The translations under genes and the position numbers were made by a program. A stretch of 11,799 bases of DNA from NCBI GenBank assembly GCA_027717925.1, contig JALLON010000059.1:1-11799 (forward strand). The letters run 5' to 3'. This DNA comes from Acidobacteria bacterium AH-259-G07. GTDB taxonomy: Bacteria; Acidobacteriota; UBA6911; RPQK01; JADFOI01. The stretch's first letter is position 1. Each line of letters begins with the position of its first letter. This document shows positions 6,832 through 11,799 of the stretch, one piece after another. The notes under the pieces were generated by a model. It searched no databases. It saw only the letters and a program-made list of their open reading frames with translations, and was not told the DNA's origin.

Positions 6832-6899
6832 TGGGATCTGACCCTGAAAATGCAATTTTTGAAGCGCATCAAAAATTGCATTTTCAGGGTCAGACCCCA
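6832..6899. repeat. 26-bp perfect palindrome (long hairpin) between the coiled-coil gene and queE
   Basis: Arms 6837-6862 and 6869-6894 are exact reverse complements (26 of 26) around a 6-nt loop, AGCGCA. After one mismatch (6836/6895) four more pairs follow (6832-6835 with 6896-6899). The arm begins TCTGACCCTGAAAATGCAAT. Ends of the TCTGACCC/GGGTCAGA type are seen in REP-like bacterial palindromes (recalled, not searched). An ATG inside each arm opens a spurious reading frame on each strand, which artificially lengthens queE upstream. It could act as a cruciform, a REP-type element or a transcription barrier. It has no flanking T tract of a standard terminator. Confidence 0.9.
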
Positions 6900-6912
6900 T
6901 AGAATTGCGATC
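6876..6912 (+). promoter_or_regulatory. Candidate queE promoter with leaderless geometry
   Basis: TTGCAT (6876-6881, inside the right arm of the palindrome) and TAGAAT (6900-6905) are spaced by 18 bp. Exactly 7 nt (TGCGATC) separate the -10 hexamer from the queE ATG at 6913, so the transcript would start at or next to the start codon. No Shine-Dalgarno is visible, in keeping with a leaderless mRNA. Motif-based inference. Confidence 0.45.
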
Positions 6913-7560
6913 ATGAAGGATTTCCTCATTATCAATGAGATCTTCTTTAGCATTCAAGGAGAATCCAGCTATGCAGGACGACCGTGTGCCTTTGTGCGCC
7001 TAACGTACTGCAATTTGAGGTGCAATTACTGCGATACGGAGTACGCTTTCGACGAAGGTCAGAAGATGTCCTTAGAGGAAATCGTTGAGAAGGTAGAGGA
7101 CTACCCCACCGATCTAGTTGAGATTACAGGTGGCGAACCCCTTTTGCAGGCGGCCGTATTTCCACTGATCGAGCGCTTCCTCGATGACGGAAAGACTGTT
7201 TTGATCGAGACCGGAGGAAGTGTCGATATTCTACCCGTTGATCGCCGTGCCGTGCTGATCTACGACATCAAGTGCCCGGAGAGTGGAATGGTGAAAAAGA
7301 ACCGTTGGGAGAATCTCCCTCATTTGAAGCCCCAGGACGAGATCAAATTTGTGGTAGCATCCCATCAAGACTACGAGTGGGCCAGGGCGAAGATCGACGA
7401 ACTGGGCCTCATTAAAAAGCACACTGTTCTGTTTTCTCCCGTCTGGGACAGACTCGATCCTCGTGAGCTCGCCGAGTGGGTTTTAAAGGACGGGCTTTCA
7501 GTTCGATTGCAAGTGCAGCTCCACAAAATCCTTTGGGGAGCCAAAGCCCGCGGAGTCTAG
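6913..7560 (+). CDS. queE: 7-carboxy-7-deazaguanine synthase (QueE), radical SAM
   Basis: Converts 6-carboxy-5,6,7,8-tetrahydropterin to 7-carboxy-7-deazaguanine, a step to preQ0 and queuosine in tRNA. The 215-residue product has the radical-SAM triad Cys33, Cys37, Cys40 in CNLRCNYCDTEYAF. The QueE N-terminal signature FFSIQGESSYAGRPCAFVR lies at residues 11-29, and TGGEP at 72-76 is the SAM-binding segment. The length is normal for QueE. The frame extends upstream to an ATG at 6850, but those 21 residues are encoded by the palindrome; family alignment puts the start at 6913 (MKDFLIINEIFFSIQGE). queC, queD and queF are not in the window. A trmL gene follows in convergent orientation, also a tRNA-modification gene acting at the anticodon, though the two are not an operon. 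Confidence 0.94.
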   Translation: MKDFLIINEIFFSIQGESSYAGRPCAFVRLTYCNLRCNYCDTEYAFDEGQKMSLEEIVEKVEDYPTDLVEITGGEPLLQAAVFPLIERFLDDGKTVLIETGGSVDILPVDRRAVLIYDIKCPESGMVKKNRWENLPHLKPQDEIKFVVASHQDYEWARAKIDELGLIKKHTVLFSPVWDRLDPRELAEWVLKDGLSVRLQVQLHKILWGAKARGV

Positions 7561-7576
7561 CGGGCTAGGTGCTTTT

Positions 7577-7611
7577 GTGCTTTCGTGGCAGGTAGGAGAA
7601 AACGAAAGCAC
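7577..7611. terminator. Inverted repeat in the queE/trmL convergent gap, likely bidirectional terminator
   Basis: GTGCTTTCGT (7577-7586) and ACGAAAGCAC (7602-7611) are a perfect 10-bp inverted repeat with a 15-nt loop. It sits in the 65-bp gap between two converging genes. A short T run (7573-7576) precedes it, but strong flanking T tracts are missing on either side, so rho-independent action is plausible, not certain. Confidence 0.45.
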
Positions 7612-7625
7612 GAATTGCGAGAAGG

Positions 7626-8093
7626 CTACTTTTCCTGCTCTTGTAACTTTCCAATCTGGCGCAAGGCCTCATACACGACAATGGATACGGCACTCGCCAG
7701 GTTCAAACTGCGTACCTCGGGGTGAAAGATTGGGATGCGCCAGATTCGCTGCGGGTATCGTTCAAAAATCCAGGCTGGAAGCCCCTTTGTTTCGCTCCCG
7801 AAGACGAGAAAATCATTTTCCTGAAAAGCGGCATTCACATATGATTCTTGCCCTTTCTTCGAGAAAAAGAAGAGGCACGACGGGGGAATCCCGCCCAAAA
7901 ACTGGCGGATCGACTTGTGGCGGTGGATCTGTACACAGTCCCAGTAATCGAGTCCAGCCCGCTTGAGGTGGCGATCAGTTATGCGAAACCCCAGTCTCCC
8001 CACCAGGTGCAGTGGGATCTGAGTGGCCGCGCAGAGCCGAGCCACGTTTCCCGTATTGGGGGGAATCTGCGGTTCCACTAAAACGACGTGCAT
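7626..8093 (-). CDS. trmL: tRNA (cytidine(34)-2'-O)-methyltransferase, SPOUT family
   Basis: Methylates the 2'-OH of the wobble nucleotide in certain leucine tRNAs, using SAM. The 155-residue product matches TrmL in length and in all SPOUT motifs. These are VEPQIPPNTGNVARLCA (residues 6-22), FGSETKGLP (98-106) and the trefoil-knot segment IPIFHPEVRSLNLASAVSIVVYEALRQ (120-146, quoted in parts by motif). KRAGLDYWD at 44-52 is also family-typical. The ATG at 8093 fits the family start (MHVVLVEP). A TTG 18 nt earlier falls inside the heptamer repeat and is unlikely. There is no Shine-Dalgarno; the repeat-built hairpin ends 10 nt before the ATG. The gene follows the ftcD-like gene on the same strand across an 86-bp gap filled mainly by this hairpin. 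Confidence 0.93.
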   Translation of the reverse strand: MHVVLVEPQIPPNTGNVARLCAATQIPLHLVGRLGFRITDRHLKRAGLDYWDCVQIHRHKSIRQFLGGIPPSCLFFFSKKGQESYVNAAFQENDFLVFGSETKGLPAWIFERYPQRIWRIPIFHPEVRSLNLASAVSIVVYEALRQIGKLQEQEK

Positions 8094-8103
8094 GGCAATA
8101 GAG

Positions 8104-8184
8104 GCTGACAACTGACAGCTGACAACTGACAGCTCATCTTCTTGCCGGTTGTTGGATGTCAGCTGTCAGATGTCAGTTGTCAGC
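8104..8184. repeat. Heptamer inverted array (hairpin) between ftcD and trmL
   Basis: The left arm 8104-8131 is four heptamers: GCTGACA, ACTGACA, GCTGACA, ACTGACA. The right arm 8157-8184 is the inverse: read on the minus strand it is GCTGACA, ACTGACA, TCTGACA, GCTGACA. The arms can pair at 26 of 28 positions, the outer 14 bp perfectly, around a 25-nt loop. The outer unit of the right arm contains the ftcD stop codon TGA (minus, 8182-8180). It has the same architecture as the CAGGAGT elements at 1614-1808 and 2867-3040, with a different unit and a short loop. Confidence 0.87.
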
Positions 8185-9091
8185 TGCCAAGTACTTCGGC
8201 GATTCTCTTTTCCAAAATCTGACTTGAATGGAAGTTTTCCAGTTTCAAAGTCCTTATCATTACCTTGCGGAGCGCAGCTTGGGGCACCAATCCGACAATT
8301 TCACTGCAGACTATTTCTGTTTGAAACCGACGAGCCTCCTCACCGACCCTTTTGAAGATCTTCAGCAAAGAGGTTTCATGATACTCGGTCACATTCATGG
8401 AGACCTGTGACAAACCTTTACTATCAATGTAAAAGCCAAGTGCTTTTACTCCGGGAATACCGCCGCCGCTTTCGCGAATACGAGCAGCAATTTTCCTGGC
8501 CACGACATCATCAGAGGTATTGAGGTAAATATTGTAGGCAATAAGCGGACGGCGTGCTCCGATCATTGTGGCACCTGCTGTCGGATGCAGGCTGTTTGGT
8601 CCAAAGTCCGGCTTTTTGGCTCGATTCACCTTGATCTCCTGGACAAGCCCTTCGAACTGGCCCTTACGAATCACTGAAAGCTCCCTGCGCTCTGGACGAG
8701 TGGCCGCTTCCCCATAGAGATAAACTGGGACCTGTAACTCTTGGGCGATTCTCTTGCCCAATCGGCGAGCAATTGCCTGGCACTTTTGCATGGAAACGCC
8801 CCGAATGGGTACAAATGGAATGACGTCCACTACTCCGATCCGTGGGTGGACTCCTCGGTGTGTTCTCAAGTCAACGAGTTGCACAGCTTTTTTCACGGCG
8901 CCAAAAGCCGCGTCCAAAATCGAAGCCGGGGTCCCAATGAACGAAAGAACGCTGCGGTGATGGTCAGGATCGGCTGCACAGCTTAACAAAAATGCACTTG
9001 GAAGGGCCTCGATCTCAGCAGCGATAGCCTCCAATTTTGCTGCATCTCGTCCCTCACTGACATTCATGACACACTCGACGATTTCTTGCAT
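8180..9091 (-). CDS. ftcD: Glutamate formimidoyltransferase-like protein (FtcD N-domain)
   Basis: Transfers the formimino group of formiminoglutamate to tetrahydrofolate at the end of histidine degradation; some relatives act on 5-formyl-THF. From the ATG at 9091 the product is 303 residues, the size of a mono-functional transferase without the cyclodeaminase domain. Motifs: ECVMNVSEGRD (6-16), DPDHHRSVLSF (41-51), THRGVHPRIG (77-86) with His82, the position of the catalytic His in the mammalian enzyme, then LYGEAATRPERR and GPNSLHPTAGAT. An in-frame ATG at 9109 adds six residues and is less family-like. No hutH, hutU or hutI is nearby, so a role in 5-formyl-THF recycling is a real alternative. 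The stop codon is inside a heptamer repeat. It is divergent from the dehydrogenase gene, with overlapping promoter elements. Confidence 0.88.
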   Translation of the reverse strand: MQEIVECVMNVSEGRDAAKLEAIAAEIEALPSAFLLSCAADPDHHRSVLSFIGTPASILDAAFGAVKKAVQLVDLRTHRGVHPRIGVVDVIPFVPIRGVSMQKCQAIARRLGKRIAQELQVPVYLYGEAATRPERRELSVIRKGQFEGLVQEIKVNRAKKPDFGPNSLHPTAGATMIGARRPLIAYNIYLNTSDDVVARKIAARIRESGGGIPGVKALGFYIDSKGLSQVSMNVTEYHETSLLKIFKRVGEEARRFQTEIVCSEIVGLVPQAALRKVMIRTLKLENFHSSQILEKRIAEVLGS

Positions 9092-9121
9092 GGCGGACTC
9101 AGATCGCATCCACTCTGACCG

Positions 9122-9137
9122 TGCTATTATAGTGTTC
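9122..9137 (+). promoter_or_regulatory. Extended -10 directly before the dehydrogenase start (leaderless geometry)
   Basis: TGCTATTAT (9122-9130) is an extended -10, and exactly 7 nt (AGTGTTC) separate the hexamer from the GTG at 9138. Transcription would begin at the start codon. There is no Shine-Dalgarno and no good -35. Motif-based. Confidence 0.45.
9126..9131 (-). promoter_or_regulatory. -10 element of ftcD, overlapping the opposite-strand -10
   Basis: The minus strand reads a perfect TATAAT at 9131-9126, offset by one base from the plus-strand TATTAT (9125-9130). Initiation about 7 nt later would leave some 27 nt of leader before the ftcD ATG at 9091, though that leader has only a weak purine stretch as a ribosome-binding site. 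No clear -35. Confidence 0.42.
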
Positions 9138-10289
9138 GTGAAGGCTCTCTTTCTCGAAGAGGTGGAAGAATTTGCTCTAAAAGATCTCCCAGAGCCAACT
9201 TGTTCCCCCGGCGAAGTTTTGATTCAAGTAAAAGCCGTGGGGATGTGTGGCACAGACTTCCATATTTACCGCGGCGCTGCCAACTACAACTTTGATACTA
9301 ATGGCAAACCGATTCCGTTACGAGTTCAGCCGCAAATCCTGGGTCACGAGTTCTGTGGGACGCTAGTTGAGAGGGGGTCGAATGTACCAGATCTCAAACC
9401 CGGAGATCGGGTGGTTGTTGATCAGGGATTTAACTGCTGTAGCCAAGGCATTGAGCCTGTGTGTGGGTATTGCGCTAGCGGCCATTCGCATCAATGTCTC
9501 TATTACAAAGAACGCGGAATCACGGGACTTGCCGGAGCCATGCAAGAGCTGGTGGCCATGCCTGCTGTAAACGTGGTCCCGATGGGTGGTGATCTCTCTT
9601 TCGAGGAAGCGGCCTTGGTGGAGCCCCTTGGCTGTGTAATCCATTCAATGGACATGGCAGAAAGGGCTCGAGCGCGATTTACCCTTTCCCCAGAAGAAAG
9701 TCCTGGCGAGCCCGTTGAGAATGTTCTCATCTTGGGAGCAGGACCGGCCGGCCTTCTCTTTCTTCAGTACATTCGAAATGTCAAACAATTCCAAGGTCAG
9801 ATCTTGATTGCCGACTCCGTGGATAAAAAGCTTCAGTTGGCCCAGCGGTTGGGAGCGACACCTATTCACATTCAGGAGAAAGACCTCATCACCACCGTAC
9901 GGGATGTCACGAATGGAAAGAAGGTTCATTTTTTGGTCGAGGCTTCAGGAAACGGGGCGGCTTTCGAGAACATGCCGGCAGTGCTCAAAAAGCAAGCCAC
10001 GGTTGTCCTTTATGGTCACGGGCACAAAGGCACGGATCTGGGTGTTCTGAACCACCTACTTTTTTTGGAGCCCACCCTGGTCGCATCGGTAGGTGCCTCG
10101 GGAAAATTGGATCCCCAAACCCGCCGTCCTCTCATTTTTGAAACATCCGAAGAACTGATCCGTACGGAAAAAGTGCATGTCAAGTCCCTGATCACTCATC
10201 ACTATCGTGCCTTTGGAGAAATCGATAAAGCATTCCGGGAGGACTCCAAAGAGCAAGACTACATCAAAGGGGTTTTGGCGCTCAGCTGA
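9138..10289 (+). CDS. Zinc-dependent medium-chain alcohol/polyol dehydrogenase-like protein
   Basis: A 383-residue MDR-superfamily protein, probably cytoplasmic, oxidising an alcohol or sugar with NAD(P). Catalytic zinc residues are Cys37 (GMCGTDFHI), His70-Glu71 (GHEFCG) and Glu162 (ALVEPLG). A cysteine lobe at 100-120 (Cys100, 101, 109, 112, 120) is the structural-zinc region; the last three follow C-X2-C-X7-C, but the first ligand is shifted by an insertion. The Rossmann motif GAGPAG is at 200-205, and Asp226 at the end of the next strand suggests NAD. The frame is open from 9066, but the family start KALFLEEVEEF puts it at the GTG at 9138, which also fits the promoter. The C-terminus is ALS, with its TGA in a heptamer palindrome. 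Substrate unknown; related to threonine, sorbitol or glucose dehydrogenases. Confidence 0.86.
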   Translation: MKALFLEEVEEFALKDLPEPTCSPGEVLIQVKAVGMCGTDFHIYRGAANYNFDTNGKPIPLRVQPQILGHEFCGTLVERGSNVPDLKPGDRVVVDQGFNCCSQGIEPVCGYCASGHSHQCLYYKERGITGLAGAMQELVAMPAVNVVPMGGDLSFEEAALVEPLGCVIHSMDMAERARARFTLSPEESPGEPVENVLILGAGPAGLLFLQYIRNVKQFQGQILIADSVDKKLQLAQRLGATPIHIQEKDLITTVRDVTNGKKVHFLVEASGNGAAFENMPAVLKKQATVVLYGHGHKGTDLGVLNHLLFLEPTLVASVGASGKLDPQTRRPLIFETSEELIRTEKVHVKSLITHHYRAFGEIDKAFREDSKEQDYIKGVLALS

Positions 10290-10309
10290 CAGGTGTCAGT
10301 CATCAGCTG
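10283..10309. repeat. Short palindrome of heptamer units spanning two convergent stop codons
   Basis: CAGCTGA (10283-10289) and TCAGCTG (10303-10309) are exact inverses. Inside lies TGACA-GG-TGTCA (10287-10298). The dehydrogenase TGA (10287-10289) and the CNNM gene TGA (minus, 10298-10296) both fall within it, so the genes are only 6 bp apart. The units match those at 8104-8184. It may act as a bidirectional 3'-end structure. Confidence 0.75.
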
Positions 10310-11615
10310 CGCGCTCAAAAACCAAGTCCGTGATCTGAAACCCTTTCATTCCTACCACGCGAACCCGGTACTGTCCGGCAATCGTCATCTCGTCCCCGAC
10401 TTCCGCGGTGCGCCCCAACAACAACATGACGTGGCCACCGACCGTGTCATTTTCTTCATCATCAATGGTAATTCCCAGCTCGTGTTCAACCTCCTCCAGC
10501 AGGGCACGCCCATGGATCATGTACTGTTGATCTCCAGTTTTCTGGATCATTGGTCTAGGTATATCGATGTCAAACTCATCCTGAATTTCACCGACCAACT
10601 CTTCCAGTATATCTTCCAGGGTAACCATCCCGACCGTGGCTCCATATTCATCGACTACCACTGCCAGATGGGTTCTAGTGCGTCGGAATTCGGTGAGCAG
10701 AGTTTTGATGTACTTGCTGTCCGGCACAAACTGGACAGGTCTTTTGGCCGACATCAGATTGAACTTCTCTCCCAACTGGCGATATTGCCAGAAGAGGTCC
10801 TTCACGTGGACAATTCCCACTATCCGATCGAGTGTTCCGTCACAAAGAGGGTAGCGAGTGTGTCGGTGCTCCCGTGCTATCTGCAGGTTTTCCTCCAGGC
10901 TCTTCTGCAAATCAAGAAAGACTATCTCCAGAGAAGGTAGCATGACCTGACGAACGGAACGATCAGCGAAGTCAAAGACTCGCTCCAGCATCTTCCTTTC
11001 TTCACGATCCAGAATTCCATGAGCGTGTGAATTGGCTAAAATTAAGCGGAGCTCCTCTTCGGAATGAACCAGATCTGATTCCGACATGGGTACAATGCCT
11101 ACAAGCCGTAAAAAGAAGTTAGCAGTTCCGTTTAGAGCCCAAACGAAGGGGTAGGAGATCTTGTAAAACCATGCTAGCGGTGTCGCCACCCATAGAATTA
11201 CATCTTCGGCTCTTTGAATGGCGAGAGACTTGGGTGTCAGTTCCCCCATCACGATGTGTAAAAAGGTGATCAGCAAAAAGGCCGCCGAAGCGGCCAGACC
11301 GTGCGTCAAGACTGGTTTCAGACTTCCCAGATTGCGAAAGATCGGCTCAAAAAGGTAAGCAAAGGCAGGTTCTCCAATCCAGCCCAGGGCCAGACTGGCG
11401 ACTGTGATGCCCAATTGTGTAACTGACAGGTATTCGTCCATGCTTTGAATTAGAGTTTGCGCCCTACGGGCTGGTTTACTGCCTTGTTGGATTAATTCCT
11501 GAATTCGAGTCCCGCGGACCTTCACGATCGAGAACTCGGAAGCCACGAAGAACCCGTTCAAGGAGACCAGGAACAGTCCCAGCAAAATGAGCATAAATTG
11601 AGTTAATGGGTCCAT
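10296..11615 (-). CDS. CNNM/CorC-type membrane protein with CBS pair (hemolysin-C-like)
   Basis: A 439-residue integral membrane protein of the DUF21-CBS-CorC_HlyC architecture, a family tied to magnesium and other cation efflux or homeostasis; 'hemolysin' is a legacy name. Residues 1-175 form the DUF21 membrane domain, with TM segments near 5-27, 64-88, 105-123 and 138-160 and the conserved GELTPKSLA (124-132). A CBS pair spans about 222-345, ending VVVDEYGATVGMVTLEDILEEL. The C-terminal transporter-associated domain covers about 360-435 (DDEENDTVGGHVMLLLGR). The ATG at 11615 gives the family start MDPLTQFMLILLGLFL, with AAGG 6 nt upstream; a longer frame begins at 11678 but adds an un-family-like leader. 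The last residues AADD and the stop are encoded in a heptamer-type palindrome. Confidence 0.92.
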   Translation of the reverse strand: MDPLTQFMLILLGLFLVSLNGFFVASEFSIVKVRGTRIQELIQQGSKPARRAQTLIQSMDEYLSVTQLGITVASLALGWIGEPAFAYLFEPIFRNLGSLKPVLTHGLAASAAFLLITFLHIVMGELTPKSLAIQRAEDVILWVATPLAWFYKISYPFVWALNGTANFFLRLVGIVPMSESDLVHSEEELRLILANSHAHGILDREERKMLERVFDFADRSVRQVMLPSLEIVFLDLQKSLEENLQIAREHRHTRYPLCDGTLDRIVGIVHVKDLFWQYRQLGEKFNLMSAKRPVQFVPDSKYIKTLLTEFRRTRTHLAVVVDEYGATVGMVTLEDILEELVGEIQDEFDIDIPRPMIQKTGDQQYMIHGRALLEEVEHELGITIDDEENDTVGGHVMLLLGRTAEVGDEMTIAGQYRVRVVGMKGFQITDLVFERAADD

Positions 11616-11622
11616 GCTGAAC

Positions 11623-11631
11623 CTTATAACA
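11623..11631 (-). promoter_or_regulatory. Candidate extended -10 upstream of the CNNM gene
   Basis: The minus strand reads TGTTATAAG, an extended -10-like sequence (hexamer 11623-11628) 7 nt before the ATG. The same stretch contains AAGG at Shine-Dalgarno distance. Promoter (leaderless) and ribosome-binding site are mutually exclusive readings, and I cannot choose between them. Confidence 0.3.
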
Positions 11632-11698
11632 CACATCCATTTGATGCAGTGAGCAGTAGTCGGATCTTTAGCCCGCACACTCTCACACCGACTCTACT

Positions 11699-11791
11699 GC
11701 AGCGGCGGAATCATCCGCCCTGGCTGCGTTGCCCTGGGGCGGTCTCCTCAGCCGTACCGTAAAGGCGACGCTTCCGCCGCTTCGTGACGAG
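11699..11791. repeat. REP-like repeat region at the right edge
   Basis: The 184 bp from the CNNM start to the window edge holds no convincing gene. GGCGGA (11704-11709) and TCCGCC (11714-11719) form a 6-bp hairpin with a 4-nt loop. GCAGC (11699-11703) and GCTGC (11723-11727) extend the stem after a 3-nt bulge. CGCCGCTTCGTGACGAG (11775-11791) is an exact copy of 4911-4927. The region probably continues beyond the window. Confidence 0.6.
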
Positions 11792-11799
11792 CCGGTATG

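Noticed and set aside
6850..6912. N-terminal extension of QueE
   Set aside because: The 21 extra codons are the palindrome arm and following spacer; the family start is at 6913.
6757..6957. Minus-strand ORFs of 62 and 66 aa
   Set aside because: They start in or read through the palindrome and overlap queE; no coding signal.
8094..8111. TTG start for trmL
   Set aside because: Lies in the heptamer repeat; the ATG at 8093 matches the family start.
9066..9137. N-terminal extension of the dehydrogenase
   Set aside because: Overlaps the ftcD 5' end and the -10 elements; not similar to MDR N-termini.
10293..10940. 215-aa plus-strand ORF
   Set aside because: Antisense to the well-supported CBS-domain region of the CNNM gene.
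11616..11678. Upstream start for the CNNM protein
   Set aside because: Adds a non-hydrophobic leader and covers the -10/Shine-Dalgarno region; ATG 11615 fits the family.

Overview
The window is about 11.8 kb of compact bacterial chromosome with roughly even GC. A LolA-type lipoprotein chaperone points to a diderm (Gram-negative type) cell. A stand-alone FabH, a DUF948/YtxH pair, a small CXXCH secreted protein and several families of dispersed short repeats are compatible with Acidobacteriota or a similar environmental phylum. That placement is a guess from gene content; no marker in the window settles it. I see no tRNA, rRNA, transposase, CRISPR array or phage gene.

Layout. From the left edge come the 3' part of lolA and then fabH (+), 34 bp apart. 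A repeat element fills the gap to two small minus-strand membrane/coiled-coil genes (DUF948 and YtxH). A second, inverted copy of the element separates these from thiD and nth (minus, probably nth-thiD). Divergent from nth is a short secreted CXXCH protein (+). Next is a large minus-strand membrane-anchored coiled-coil protein of unknown function. queE (+) is divergent from it, with a 26-bp perfect palindrome between the two. trmL and an ftcD-like formiminotransferase (both minus) follow, separated by a heptamer-built hairpin. A zinc-dependent alcohol dehydrogenase-like gene (+) is divergent from ftcD. It converges on a CNNM/CorC-type CBS-domain membrane protein (minus). The right edge holds repeat fragments and no gene.

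The genes are mostly unrelated housekeeping functions: envelope lipoprotein transport, fatty acid initiation, thiamine synthesis, base excision repair, tRNA modification by queuosine/7-deazaguanine and 2'-O-methylation, and folate one-carbon metabolism. I see no defence, secretion or biosynthetic system.

The most interesting content is non-coding. Arrays of 7-bp units (CAGGAGT/CAGGAGA and CAGCTGA/CAACTGA types), most of them arranged as inverted pairs, sit at gene ends. In five genes (fabH, DUF948, ftcD, the dehydrogenase, CNNM) the stop codon lies inside a heptamer unit, and in thiD the array directly abuts the stop. Two larger copies share a conserved core (59 of 62 bp identical) in opposite orientation around the YtxH/DUF948 pair. 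Two genes (queE and the dehydrogenase) have a -10-like hexamer exactly 7 nt before the start codon and no Shine-Dalgarno, the geometry of leaderless transcripts. The ftcD/dehydrogenase gap has overlapping -10 elements on the two strands.
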